Positions 1-9,349 of a stretch of DNA of 33,304 nucleotides are shown here, in pieces. Numbering within the stretch: the stretch's first letter is position 1; each line of letters begins with the position of its first letter. Origin of the DNA: Gammaproteobacteria bacterium (GTDB lineage Bacteria; Pseudomonadota; Gammaproteobacteria; Pseudomonadales; Litorivicinaceae). Where the stretch lies: contig PBZM01000029.1 in the NCBI GenBank assembly GCA_002731015.1, forward strand, positions 1 to 33,304, given 5' to 3'. The position numbers and the translations under genes were made by a program. The notes beneath the pieces are model-generated. The model was given only the letters and a program-made list of their open reading frames with translations, was not told where the DNA came from and did not search any database.

Positions 1-1
1 A

Positions 2-451
2 GCTGATGATACGACCCTAGAGCTTGCTGCGGTACCAAATATTGCGGGCATAAAAGATGCGACCGGCGATTTAAACCGCGCTAAATATATCCTAGCGCAT
101 CGGCCTGACGGTTTCGCTGTATATTCCGGTGATGATCCAACGGCCATGGAATTATGCTTGTTGGGCGGAGATGGAGACATTTCTGTTACGGCGAATGTGG
201 CACCGCGGCTAATGGCGTCCATGATCGAATCCGCATTAGCCGGAAAAGTCGAGGAAGCGGAGGCCGCAAATAACCAACTGCGTGGTCTGCATTCAGAACT
301 ATTTATCGAACCAAATCCAATACCTAGTAAATGGGTGCTTTCTGAGATGGGGATTATGCGCTCAGACTGCAGATTGCCACTGGTTCCCTTGACGGACTCG
401 GGCAGAACCGCTGTTCGCGAGGCTTGTGGAATGGCCGGTATTAATCTGTGA
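2..451 (+). CDS. dapA: 4-hydroxy-tetrahydrodipicolinate synthase, C-terminal part (5' truncated by window edge)
   Basis: Frame 2 translation ADDTTLELAAVPNIAGIKDATGDLNRAKY...YSGDDPTAMELCLLGGDGDISVTANVAP; the GIKDATGD segment holds the catalytic Lys of the DapA family. Confidence 0.9.
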   Translation, partial: ADDTTLELAAVPNIAGIKDATGDLNRAKYILAHRPDGFAVYSGDDPTAMELCLLGGDGDISVTANVAPRLMASMIESALAGKVEEAEAANNQLRGLHSELFIEPNPIPSKWVLSEMGIMRSDCRLPLVPLTDSGRTAVREACGMAGINL

Positions 452-1491
452 AAAATAATTATCATGTCTTGTGGCTGATCTTCTTAGTCGGCTGCTCTGA
501 GCCGAATCAGCAGAGTGCAATTCGTGATCGACAACTCGACTACCAAGTGGCATATGTCGAACCGAAGTTGAAAGTTCCTGAAGGGCTATCCAATGAACGG
601 GTGAACGAATCTTTACGTATCCCCGGAGTCAGCGAGCCCACCGCTGGTTTGTATGGTGGATCTTTCGAGGCCCCGAGAGCGGATGGTTCTCTGCGAACTC
701 AAACGTTGAATGTGATTCGGCGCCACCAGCTGGGTGAACTACGCTGGCTTTCTATTCCCGAGGATCCCTCAGTGGTCTGGCCTGAACTTGAGAGATTTGT
801 TTCTGAAAATAAACTCACTGTTTTTTATTCGCGAGTTGAAAAAGGAACACAAGTGCTCGAGTCCGACCCCTTCAGGGGGACAGAAAATTATTCGGGTAGC
901 CGCATAATTCGACACTTTTCGCCAGCGTTGGGCTCTATTGTCTTAAGATTTTCTTTGGAGTCTGGATTACGAAATAGTACGAGTGAGGTTCGCATAGATA
1001 TCCCTGCCGGACGGGTTGACGGTGCGTACATCGACCGAATCCTTGATGAATTCAAATCTTATCTTGAGCAAGGTAAGAATAGAGGAAGAGCGGTGTCGCG
1101 CGCAATTTCCCTTGTAGAGACCGGAAATCGCATGAAACTTCGTCGCGTTGATGGCTCGGATGAGTTGGTTATACAGGCTCAGATTCCACGCGTTTTTGGT
1201 GTGATTGTTGAGGTAGTTAAAGATATTGGGGCCACGATAGATGGCGGTGACCTCGACCAAGGGCTTCTCAACATCCGTTACGTCCGAAAGGTCACAGAGC
1301 AACGACTGGCGGCTATGAGTACCTTAAATAGAGCCATCGCTACCACGATGGAGGATCCTGTTGGTAGCTATCAGATCGTAATGCAAGAGAATGCGGACGG
1401 GTTGGTGCTGAAGGCGGTTCCCACCGGATTGAACGCATCTGTCGGTGGCGCAACTGAGCTTATCCGAGAGTTCCGAGAGCGTCTTTACTAG
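448..1491 (+). CDS. bamC: BamC/NlpB-like outer membrane assembly lipoprotein
   Basis: GTG start overlapping the dapA stop (GTGA); lipobox-like LIFLVGC; DYQVAYVEPKLKVPEGL resembles the BamC N-terminus; dapA-bamC-purC context. Confidence 0.7.
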   Translation: MKNNYHVLWLIFLVGCSEPNQQSAIRDRQLDYQVAYVEPKLKVPEGLSNERVNESLRIPGVSEPTAGLYGGSFEAPRADGSLRTQTLNVIRRHQLGELRWLSIPEDPSVVWPELERFVSENKLTVFYSRVEKGTQVLESDPFRGTENYSGSRIIRHFSPALGSIVLRFSLESGLRNSTSEVRIDIPAGRVDGAYIDRILDEFKSYLEQGKNRGRAVSRAISLVETGNRMKLRRVDGSDELVIQAQIPRVFGVIVEVVKDIGATIDGGDLDQGLLNIRYVRKVTEQRLAAMSTLNRAIATTMEDPVGSYQIVMQENADGLVLKAVPTGLNASVGGATELIREFRERLY

Positions 1492-2252
1492 TGCGTTTCG
1501 CGTCGCTTGGTAGCGGTAGTAAAGGAAATTGCTCCGTTGTAGCTTCTGACTCAATCTCGATAATGGTGGATTGTGGATTCAGTTACAAAGATGTGATAGC
1601 ACGAATGAAGCGGTTGGATCTCGACCCTGATGCCTTAACCGGGATAATAGTCACACACGAGCATAGCGATCACGTTAGCGGTGTAGAGGCGCTCTCAAAT
1701 CGACACGCTATTCCTGTTTATGCGTCACGCGGCACATGGATTGAGATCGGTGCTGATAATTATAAATTTAGCAACTATATCAGTGGTTTATTCACTATTG
1801 GGGATATTGATATTACGCCAATACCGGTGCCGCATGATGCACGAGAGCCACTCCAATTTGTATTTGGGTCTGCTGGAAAGCGATTGGGAATACTCAGCGA
1901 TGCAGGCAGTTTATCAGGTCGTATTTTGAACGCTTTTACAGAGCTCGACGCACTTTCTATCGAATTCAATCACGATATTTCTTTACTGCAACGAGGTCCG
2001 TACCCCTCTTATTTGAAAACTCGCATCTCCGGCGATTATGGTCATCTAAATAACGATCAGGCCGCGAGGTTGATCGAGACGACTGTGAGTGATCGATTGT
2101 GTACGGTCGTGGCTTGCCACATCAGCGAAATAAATAATGAGGTTGCTCTGATTGAAAAGGCGCTGGAGAGCGTTTTAAAAAATCGCGATATTCAATACCT
2201 GGTCGCGTCGCAGTCGGATGGATTTGATTGGATAAGCGTAGAGAGAAGATGA
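1491..2252 (+). CDS. MBL-fold metallo-hydrolase (YycJ-like)
   Basis: [14 protein letters not shown] and THEHSDH metal-binding motif; start overlaps the upstream stop. Confidence 0.85.
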   Translation: MRFASLGSGSKGNCSVVASDSISIMVDCGFSYKDVIARMKRLDLDPDALTGIIVTHEHSDHVSGVEALSNRHAIPVYASRGTWIEIGADNYKFSNYISGLFTIGDIDITPIPVPHDAREPLQFVFGSAGKRLGILSDAGSLSGRILNAFTELDALSIEFNHDISLLQRGPYPSYLKTRISGDYGHLNNDQAARLIETTVSDRLCTVVACHISEINNEVALIEKALESVLKNRDIQYLVASQSDGFDWISVERR

Positions 2253-2965
2253 TTGCATTGGAATTGTTGTATCAAGGGAAAGCTAAGTCAGCATATGTTA
2301 CGGAGGACCATGATTTATTAGTCCTGAGGTTTCGAGATGACACGTCAGCTTTTGATGGTGAGATTATAGAGAAGCTCTCAGAAAAAGGCGCCATAAATAA
2401 CCAATTTAACGCTCTTATTATGAATAAGTTAGCGGAGAATGGTATTCCTACTCACTTCGTAGAACGGCTAAGTGCAACCGATATGCTAGTTAAACGACTC
2501 GATATGATTCCAGTCGAGTGTGTAGTGCGTAATAAGGCGGCAGGATCAATAGTCCGTCGTCTGGGTATTGAGAAGGGTATGGCATTCGACCAACCTCTGT
2601 TTGAGTTGTTTTTTAAAAACGATAATTTACATGATCCTATGGTCTCGGAGCATCATGTCGAGGCGTTTGGTTGGGCTACTCGTCATGAAATTTCACGTAT
2701 GTACGAATTGACACTCGAAGCCAACACGATTCTAAGGGATATGTTCGATCAAGCAGGACTTGACCTTGTCGATTTCAAGCTCGAATTTGGTCGTTTTTAT
2801 GGAGAAATTGTTCTAGGTGACGAATTTAGTCCAGATAATTGTCGTCTCTGGGATAAGGTGACAGGAGAGAGCAAAGACAAAGATCGCTTCAGACAAAATC
2901 TCGGTGGCGTTCTTGAGGCCTATCGTGACGTAGCGGGCCGTTTGGGTATTGTGTTTGATAACTAG
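2249..2965 (+). CDS. purC: Phosphoribosylaminoimidazole-succinocarboxamide synthase
   Basis: [44 protein letters not shown] motifs; ATG at 2249 overlaps the MBL stop (ATGA), preferred over the ORF-track TTG at 2228. Confidence 0.93.
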   Translation: MIALELLYQGKAKSAYVTEDHDLLVLRFRDDTSAFDGEIIEKLSEKGAINNQFNALIMNKLAENGIPTHFVERLSATDMLVKRLDMIPVECVVRNKAAGSIVRRLGIEKGMAFDQPLFELFFKNDNLHDPMVSEHHVEAFGWATRHEISRMYELTLEANTILRDMFDQAGLDLVDFKLEFGRFYGEIVLGDEFSPDNCRLWDKVTGESKDKDRFRQNLGGVLEAYRDVAGRLGIVFDN

Positions 2966-3060
2966 TACTAAGTGGCTCGATTTGCGACTGGCTGTCGCTC
3001 TTATCGTAGCATTATTGATTTACAGATTAGTCTGTATCCACACTAATTTAGTACTAGTTA
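2959..3060. repeat. 102-bp element with 13-bp perfect terminal inverted repeats (TAACTAGTACTAA / TTAGTACTAGTTA)
   Basis: Arms at 2959-2971 and 3048-3060; internal hairpin TACAGA-TTAG-TCTGTA at 3021-3036; the left arm contains the purC stop codon. Confidence 0.6.
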
Positions 3061-3185
3061 GACATTTGCTGAGTCTCCGATATAACCCTTATTAGGCTTG
3101 ACTTGTTGCCTAACGGGGAATCAGACTTGCATCAGAGGTAGTGTTAGCCTGACAATAGGTTATTCCCGCTTTGACGGGCATCAAT

Positions 3186-3301
3186 GGTGACTCTTGTCGG
3201 TCCCCTCGCAATCGAATATTTGTAAATCCCGTCAGGCCCGGAAGGGAGCAGCGGCAGCAGATGTTTGGTGTGCCGGGGTGTGGCTGACAGGGGTTGCTTC
3301 C
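3186..3301 (+). ncRNA. ffs: 4.5S / signal recognition particle RNA (bacterial small type)
   Basis: GTCAGGCCCGGAAGGGAGCAGC...GTGTGCCGGGGTGTGGCTGACAGGGG matches the conserved GGAA-tetraloop domain of E. coli 4.5S RNA; ends are approximate. Confidence 0.88.
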
Positions 3302-3318
3302 AATCTGAAGAGGCATGC

Positions 3319-5163
3319 ATGAGTCAGCAGGTCTTGGCCAGAAAATGGCGGCCGACTACATTTGATGAACTAATCGGTCAAGAACACGTCCGTAAGGCAC
3401 TTACGCATGCGTTGGATTCCGGGCGGTTACACCATGCGTATCTATTTAGTGGTACCAGAGGCGTCGGAAAGACCACCATCGCTAGAATCCTTGCACGATG
3501 TCTGAATTGTGAACGTGGCATATCATCAAAACCTTGTGGAGAGTGCGGTACTTGTAGCGCAATCTCAGAGAATCGATTTGTCGATCTTCTTGAAGTTGAC
3601 GCGGCTAGTCGTACCAAGGTAGAGGATACTCGCGATTTATTAGAAAATGTAAGCTATGCGCCGAGCCAAGGGCGCTTCAAGGTATACCTCATTGACGAAG
3701 TCCACATGCTATCGACGCATTCGTTCAATGCATTGCTGAAAACACTTGAAGAACCTCCCGCTCATGTTGTGTTTCTATTGGCAACAACTGACCCTCAAAA
3801 ACTACTCCCGACTGTTTTGTCACGATGTTTGCAGTTCCATTTGAGGGATCTCAGCCCAAATAGTTTGGAATCTCACCTTGAATATGTTCTCAACGAAGAA
3901 AATTTGACGTTTGAAAAAGATGCGCTGTGGCATCTTGCTAAGGCCGGTAGGGGGTCTGTGCGCGACTCGATGACACTACTAGATCAGGCCATTGCGCACG
4001 GAGCTGGATCAGTTCTAACCGATAACGTTGTGGAAATGCTTGGCACGCAGGGTGTTTCTGAGATTCCGATGTTATTGTCTGAAATTGCTAGAGGTGAGGC
4101 TTCACAAGCGATTGCACGTGTTGATCAATTATCGAGTGAATCGCCTGATTGGATGGTACTAGTTAGCGGCATGCAAGAGACACTTCATCAGGTTGCAATC
4201 GCGCAAGTGGCAGATCACGGTATTAATCATCTCTCCCCCAATGAAAAAAAAGCAGTACGCGATTTGGCTAATTTAATGTCACCTGAGTTCATTCAGCTTG
4301 CATATCAGTTTTCATTAACTGGGTATCGAGATCTGCCACTCGCGTCTGATGGTCGATCAGCCTTCGAAATGCTTGTGTTGCGGATGATTGCATTTCGGCC
4401 AGCGAAGACGGGAGAAATGATAAGCGCTTCCCATTTGCCGCAAGCTGATTCGGATTGCGATCAAAACCCTGAGCCTGAGCCGAGCAAGTTAGATAACATC
4501 ATTCAAAAACATACGCTAGATCCCACGGAATCAGATGCACAGTCGAGGTTGATAAATGAGACCTCCAGCCCCGGGCCTCGTATCGATGAGAACTCGATAC
4601 CTTTCTCGAATTATCATGGCGAGGGTGATGGATTAGTGTTGGCTTCGGCGCAAAATATTTCTGAGGTTGGTTCAACGATATCGTCCAAAAAGGAGAAAAC
4701 ACTAGATAGTGATTCTTTTACGGACGACTCAGATAAACAATCTGAGGTACAGCCCAAATTATCGCTTGCCCCAGAATCATGGATCGTTGAGACTCAATTT
4801 CTCGATCTAAAGGGGATGACAGCCTCTTTGGTAAATCAAACAGAACTCGTCTCGGTGAACGACGATGAGGTGGTACTGGCTTCAACCTCACATACAGAGT
4901 CGCTGCTCAATGAGTTGCACCGTCAAAGGCTATCTGAGGCTTTTGCAATGCACTTAGGCTACGCGCCGCAGATCGTGATAGAGATCCGCGAGACTTTGGG
5001 CGAGACACCGGAATCATACCGTGCTCGTATCAAAAAAGAGAGTCTTGAACTAGCGAAGAAACAATTTGGGGAAGACTCTTTTGTAAGAGCTTTAACTGAT
5101 AGATTTGATGCATCGATACCCTTAGAAACGATTCAACCAAGAGATGGAGATAGCCATGTTTGA
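3319..5163 (+). CDS. dnaX: DNA polymerase III subunit gamma/tau
   Basis: MSQQVLARKWRPTTFDELIGQEHV, Walker A GTRGVGKTTIAR, zinc-binding Cys cluster, LIDEVHML; the ORF-track start at 3265 lies inside the SRP RNA. Confidence 0.95.
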   Translation: MSQQVLARKWRPTTFDELIGQEHVRKALTHALDSGRLHHAYLFSGTRGVGKTTIARILARCLNCERGISSKPCGECGTCSAISENRFVDLLEVDAASRTKVEDTRDLLENVSYAPSQGRFKVYLIDEVHMLSTHSFNALLKTLEEPPAHVVFLLATTDPQKLLPTVLSRCLQFHLRDLSPNSLESHLEYVLNEENLTFEKDALWHLAKAGRGSVRDSMTLLDQAIAHGAGSVLTDNVVEMLGTQGVSEIPMLLSEIARGEASQAIARVDQLSSESPDWMVLVSGMQETLHQVAIAQVADHGINHLSPNEKKAVRDLANLMSPEFIQLAYQFSLTGYRDLPLASDGRSAFEMLVLRMIAFRPAKTGEMISASHLPQADSDCDQNPEPEPSKLDNIIQKHTLDPTESDAQSRLINETSSPGPRIDENSIPFSNYHGEGDGLVLASAQNISEVGSTISSKKEKTLDSDSFTDDSDKQSEVQPKLSLAPESWIVETQFLDLKGMTASLVNQTELVSVNDDEVVLASTSHTESLLNELHRQRLSEAFAMHLGYAPQIVIEIRETLGETPESYRARIKKESLELAKKQFGEDSFVRALTDRFDASIPLETIQPRDGDSHV

Positions 5164-5485
5164 CGGTCCATTACAGGAGATGATGAAGCAGGCTCAGAAA
5201 GTTGCCGATCAGATGAAGGAAGCACAATCTAAGCTGTCGGAGCAGGAAGTCCGTGGCGAATCGGGCGCGGGTCTAGTATCCGTGATCCTCAACGGGCAAG
5301 GTGACTGCAAGTGCGTAGATATTAATCCCAACGTACTCGCGGATGAGCCCTCCATTGTTGGCGAATTGGTGGCCTCTGCAATAAACGATGCAAATAAGAA
5401 ATTAGAGACAATGAAGCAAGAATCTTTGGGTAATCTAACCCAAGGTCTTAACTTACCCCCGGGTTTTAAATTCCCATTCTCATGA
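5156..5485 (+). CDS. ybaB: YbaB/EbfC family nucleoid-associated protein
   Basis: MFDGPLQEMMKQAQKVADQMKEAQ; position between dnaX and recR. Confidence 0.92.
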   Translation: MFDGPLQEMMKQAQKVADQMKEAQSKLSEQEVRGESGAGLVSVILNGQGDCKCVDINPNVLADEPSIVGELVASAINDANKKLETMKQESLGNLTQGLNLPPGFKFPFS

Positions 5486-6081
5486 GCATTTCGCCACTTT
5501 TACAAGATCTTGAGAGTGCCCTCCGGTGCTTACCAGGCGTCGGTCCGCGATCAGCCGCCCGCATGGCACTTCATTTACTGGAGAGAGATCGCAATAGAGG
5601 GCTTAGTCTGGCAGAAACTCTTAGAAAAGCGCTCGTAGAAATTGAGCACTGCGAGTGTTGTCGTAACTTGACTGAAATTCAGCCGTGCCGGATTTGTCAG
5701 GATGAGTCTAGAGATCAAAACTTACTATGTGTCGTCGCATCCCCGAGTGATATTCTTGCAATCGAGCAGTCAGGTTTGTTTGGAGGCCTCTACCACTGCC
5801 TTGCCGGTTTGTTAAGTCCTCTTGAGGGTCTTGGTCCGCAGGAAATTGGTTTGGCAACGTTGTTTGAACGAGTGCAAAGAGAAAAGCCTTACGAATGTTT
5901 AGTGGCCCTGGCGTCCACCGTCGAAGGCGAAGCAACCACACATCAAATAGTGGCGGGGCTCGGTGACTCTATTTGCGTTACCCGCCTCGCACAGGGGGTC
6001 CCTGTCGGTGGTGAATTGAATCATATAGACATCTCAACACTCTCTCAGGCGCTGTCTTCGCGCACTGAGGTTCAGCGTTGA
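5482..6081 (+). CDS. recR: Recombination mediator RecR
   Basis: LPGVGPRSAARMALHLL, CECCRNLTEIQPCRIC zinc finger, Toprim region; ATGA overlap with ybaB. Confidence 0.95.
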   Translation: MSISPLLQDLESALRCLPGVGPRSAARMALHLLERDRNRGLSLAETLRKALVEIEHCECCRNLTEIQPCRICQDESRDQNLLCVVASPSDILAIEQSGLFGGLYHCLAGLLSPLEGLGPQEIGLATLFERVQREKPYECLVALASTVEGEATTHQIVAGLGDSICVTRLAQGVPVGGELNHIDISTLSQALSSRTEVQR

Positions 6082-7166
6082 CGGTTTTAAATTGGATTGA
6101 TCAACAGACTGCGCTAGATAATCTGATAGCCGTTATTTCAGAGTCGCCTGCAATCACTTTAGATACAGAATTTGTGCGCGTCTCAACTTTTCATCCCAAG
6201 CCGGGTCTGATTCAAATAGGCGTGAAGTCGAAAGCTTTTTTAATTGATCCGCTCGTTGGTTTAGATCTACAGCAATTGGGTAATCGCCTGAGTAACGGTG
6301 TTACATCGATATTGCACGCCGCTCAAGAAGACTATGAGGTGTTATTTCGACTTACGGGACAGCTTCCTAGACTTGTGTTTGATACTCAGATTGCTTACGC
6401 GCTGCTCAACACAAAAATCTCAACGAGCTTATCCTCCCTTGCGTCAGACCTTCTGGGTAAGCAGATTTCTAAACAAGAAACTCGTTCAGATTGGACGCGT
6501 CGTCCGTTATCGAATGCGCAACGTCAATACGCTGAGGAAGACGTGTTAGTGCTCGAGCCACTGTATGAGATTCTATCGGAGCAACTCGAGAAGGCCGGTC
6601 GACTGGACTGGATGCGCGAGGAAATGCAATCGATTATGGATCGGAACACGTCTATTCTGGTAAATGGCGATCTTGAAACGCAAATCCATAAATTTGGTAA
6701 TGCATGGCGATTGAGTCCGACAGGAATGTCGAGGTTGGTGCATCTTATTAAATGGCGTGAAAGGGTAGCCCGCCGATTTGATAAACCAAGGAAGCAGATC
6801 TTGAGCGATCAATCAGTGTTTTCGTTAGCGGCCTCTGGCGATATCGGTCGCCACCATCAATTAGTTGGTCAGCATGGTTTGAGTAACAAACAAGCGGGTC
6901 GATACGGTGAGGAATTAAAATCGGTGATTCAATATGCTATGGGTGTTGACGCTATTGAGCCACCGCCACCACCCCTGTCAAAGCATTTAAAGGAGGTGTT
7001 TAAGGAGCGACAATCTAAGGTGCAAGGTATTGCTAATGAGTTGGGAATTGCTCCGGAAATGCTAGTGAAAAAGCGACAAATTGTGGCTTCACTGGATGGT
7101 CGTGAATGGAAGCCATCAGGATGGCGTAAAGCAGTTCTGGAGGATGTGTTTCGTGCGCATGGTTGA
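6078..7166 (+). CDS. rnd: Ribonuclease D
   Basis: ITLDTEFVR exonuclease I motif, LHAAQEDYEVL, YAEEDVLVL; HRDC-like C-terminus. Confidence 0.9.
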   Translation: MTVLNWIDQQTALDNLIAVISESPAITLDTEFVRVSTFHPKPGLIQIGVKSKAFLIDPLVGLDLQQLGNRLSNGVTSILHAAQEDYEVLFRLTGQLPRLVFDTQIAYALLNTKISTSLSSLASDLLGKQISKQETRSDWTRRPLSNAQRQYAEEDVLVLEPLYEILSEQLEKAGRLDWMREEMQSIMDRNTSILVNGDLETQIHKFGNAWRLSPTGMSRLVHLIKWRERVARRFDKPRKQILSDQSVFSLAASGDIGRHHQLVGQHGLSNKQAGRYGEELKSVIQYAMGVDAIEPPPPPLSKHLKEVFKERQSKVQGIANELGIAPEMLVKKRQIVASLDGREWKPSGWRKAVLEDVFRAHG

Positions 7167-7479
7167 AATTTTCAAAGGCAACAAACGTGAAGAGATGTAT
7201 CTTTTTGTAGACCAAAAAGAGGGCTTGAAATCAGTTCCTGAGGACTTGCTAGCCGCGTTTGGTCAACCGGAATCAGTGATGATTCTTCCACTTACCGATT
7301 CCAGAAAGTTGGCACGCGTTACAGCGTCCGAAGTTCTTGAGTCGATTGAGAAACAGGGCTATTTCCTGCAGATGCCTCCAAAGCCGGAAGCATTAGCTGA
7401 GACTCAAATTAGTGCGATGGTAAAGGCAGAGGAGGAGTTGGCCAATGCTCAAAATGAGCAACCAGATCACCAAAGGTAG
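7159..7479 (+). CDS. ycgL: YcgL domain protein
   Basis: VEIFKGNKREEMYLFVDQKEGLKSVPEDLLAAFGQPESVMILPL...GYFLQMPPKPE resembles E. coli YcgL; start uncertain (GTG 7153 has a better SD spacing). Confidence 0.85.
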   Translation: MVEIFKGNKREEMYLFVDQKEGLKSVPEDLLAAFGQPESVMILPLTDSRKLARVTASEVLESIEKQGYFLQMPPKPEALAETQISAMVKAEEELANAQNEQPDHQR

Positions 7480-8580
7480 GCCGAGAAGCCCCACGAAAAG
7501 AATCGATGTAATCGCTGCTAGGACAATCATGTAGGCGTTTGCTATGTTATTCACTGCGATCCTGTTTGCGACAACTGTTAGGTCGTCCTGTAGCAGTGTG
7601 TATAGAGGTAAAGCAAGAAAACCGCCACCAGCACTCGTCAATATTAGGCCTATGGAAGCAGCTGTGTGGTTTGATACTTGAATCAAAAGGCTGCCTATCA
7701 CCATTGCGAGAGCACCAAAAAAGATTCTTCGAACTAGAATTTGCTGCTCCAACAAAACACCACCAATCGCTCCAAATATGATTCCGAGGACGAAATAAGT
7801 CAGTAATATTCCAATAGACTGTGGTGGTAATTGCCAGATATCTACAGCCAAGATTGGCAGATGTGTCAGCCACACAGAGCCAACTCCCCAAAAACCGCTC
7901 AGACACCAAATCGCGGACATTGACCGTTGATCTTTTCTTTGTTGATTAATTAGCTCAACCAAGGACTGTTGTTCAATTTGGGAGCGGCCTTGAAGAGCGG
8001 GCAAGAAGAGAATTCCAAAGCAACCTGTGACTGCTAAGACAAGTATTAAACAGATTAATAGGTAGGGCGATGACACGATCCAATCGGCGGCCAAAATGGT
8101 CCCGGCAAGTATCGCAATAAAGGTCGCTGTCTCCATCCATGCGTTACGGTCCAAGATTTTGCTAGGATTGCTCAATCGGGGAATGAGGGCATATTTCAAT
8201 GGCCCAATGAGCGCCGATTGGATACCAAACCCCGCAACGCAAATAAGTAAAATCCAACCAATTTGATTTGCAATTGCAAAACAGGCGATCAATGCAATCA
8301 CAAGTTCTATAAGTTTTAAGGTAAATAACCACTGTTTGGGGGGTTGTTTATTTGCTTTGAATGCTGCAAGACCCGCGAAAAGAACAAAAGGTAAAATAAA
8401 ACAGAGGGCAGCAATATTGGCTAAAACAACCGGGTCGAGTCCAAACAAATCCCAGGATAGCGCTGTTATTGCTACCACAAATGCTGTTTTTACCAAGTTA
8501 TCGTTGGTAGCTCCGGCGGCCATAGTCAGCAGAAGACCGGCAAAACCCAAATCAATCTTCAGGTTGGAGCCTCTATGCAT
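7393..8580 (-). CDS. lplT: MFS transporter, LplT-like (lysophospholipid transporter family)
   Basis: IQSALIGPLKYALIPRLSNPSKILDRNAWMETATFIAILAGTIL is characteristic of LplT; about 12 hydrophobic segments. Confidence 0.78.
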   Translation of the reverse strand: MHRGSNLKIDLGFAGLLLTMAAGATNDNLVKTAFVVAITALSWDLFGLDPVVLANIAALCFILPFVLFAGLAAFKANKQPPKQWLFTLKLIELVIALIACFAIANQIGWILLICVAGFGIQSALIGPLKYALIPRLSNPSKILDRNAWMETATFIAILAGTILAADWIVSSPYLLICLILVLAVTGCFGILFLPALQGRSQIEQQSLVELINQQRKDQRSMSAIWCLSGFWGVGSVWLTHLPILAVDIWQLPPQSIGILLTYFVLGIIFGAIGGVLLEQQILVRRIFFGALAMVIGSLLIQVSNHTAASIGLILTSAGGGFLALPLYTLLQDDLTVVANRIAVNNIANAYMIVLAAITSILFVGLLGLPLVIWLLILSIGQLLLCLYHRTNLSLS

Positions 8581-9010
8581 TTGAGAGCGCGATAGAAAAT
8601 TCCGTAAAAGTGTGACCCGTGATCACAACGTTCCTATTACGGTTTGAAGATGCGAGTTTTTGGTTTGATTTCAAGAACCATTCTCTTGTTTAAACGATCT
8701 GTTATTTTGACAAACCTCTCATGCAGGTCAAGCGGTTGATTTTTGTTGTATTGCACAATATTTTTTTTTTTGACCTAAGACGCTTTCCGATGAAAAATAG
8801 AGATGGCTCCAGTTTTTATGTACCAAACGGATACGTCCCTAAACTGCTAAACGTTTAGGCAGATTGAGGCAATGTTCGCTCAGTCGAAGGTTTTATGTGC
8901 AACAGTGATTGATAACACTGTTGCGGTTAACCAAGTTACCCTGAAATTCGAGCCGCTTGCCCCGACACCTGACGTTTCCTGAATGGATGTTTTCAATCCT
9001 TCAAATCGCT

Positions 9011-9276
9011 ATTCAAAAGAGCGAAACGAAAAAGCCAGAGGTTGTTCATTCGTTGAGTTTGATAGCAGAGGTACCCGCGCGCAAACACGATGCAAAAATT
9101 AATTAAAGTAGTCGGTCCCGGACTTAAGAAGAAATCGCACGAGGTTGGGATCACATCATTAAACCAAGTCTCGCGGTCTGCAAATTGCAGATCTCGAGAC
9201 GAATATCGTACATTTCACTGGTCACTCAAAGCGTGATGACTGGATCGGTCAAGCCAAGCAGTTGATGAAGAAATGA
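9011..9276 (+). pseudogene. Remnant of a helix-hairpin-helix (GxGPxLxxxLxxxGIxS type) domain protein, frameshifted
   Basis: Fragments in different frames: IQKSETKKPEVVHSLSLIAEVPARKHDAKIN* (frame of 9011), LIKVVGPGLKKKSHEVGITSLNQV (frame of 9090), LQIADLETNIVHFTGHSKRDDWIGQAKQLMKK* (frame of 9178). Confidence 0.7.
9168..9200. repeat. 33-nt quasi-palindrome GTCTCGCGGTCTGCAA-A-TTGCAGATCTCGAGAC
   Basis: 16-nt arms with 14/16 complementarity around a single central base. Confidence 0.8.
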
Positions 9277-9349
9277 CGTGACAGTGCTCTTCCCAAACAT
9301 AGAATTACCAGGGCATAGCCGCTGCATTTTTGATCTTGGTCTTATTGGA

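Noticed and set aside
3110-3318. Minus-strand 68-aa ORF and the 5' extension of dnaX
   Set aside because: Both overlap the SRP RNA gene.
4244-4251. A8 run in dnaX as the gamma frameshift site
   Set aside because: A -1 slip would stop at 4271, within domain III, giving a product unlikely to oligomerise; the 4687 site is better placed.
8761-8771. T11 run as a terminator
   Set aside because: No stable stem precedes it; only a weak 4-bp TTGT/ACAA pairing.
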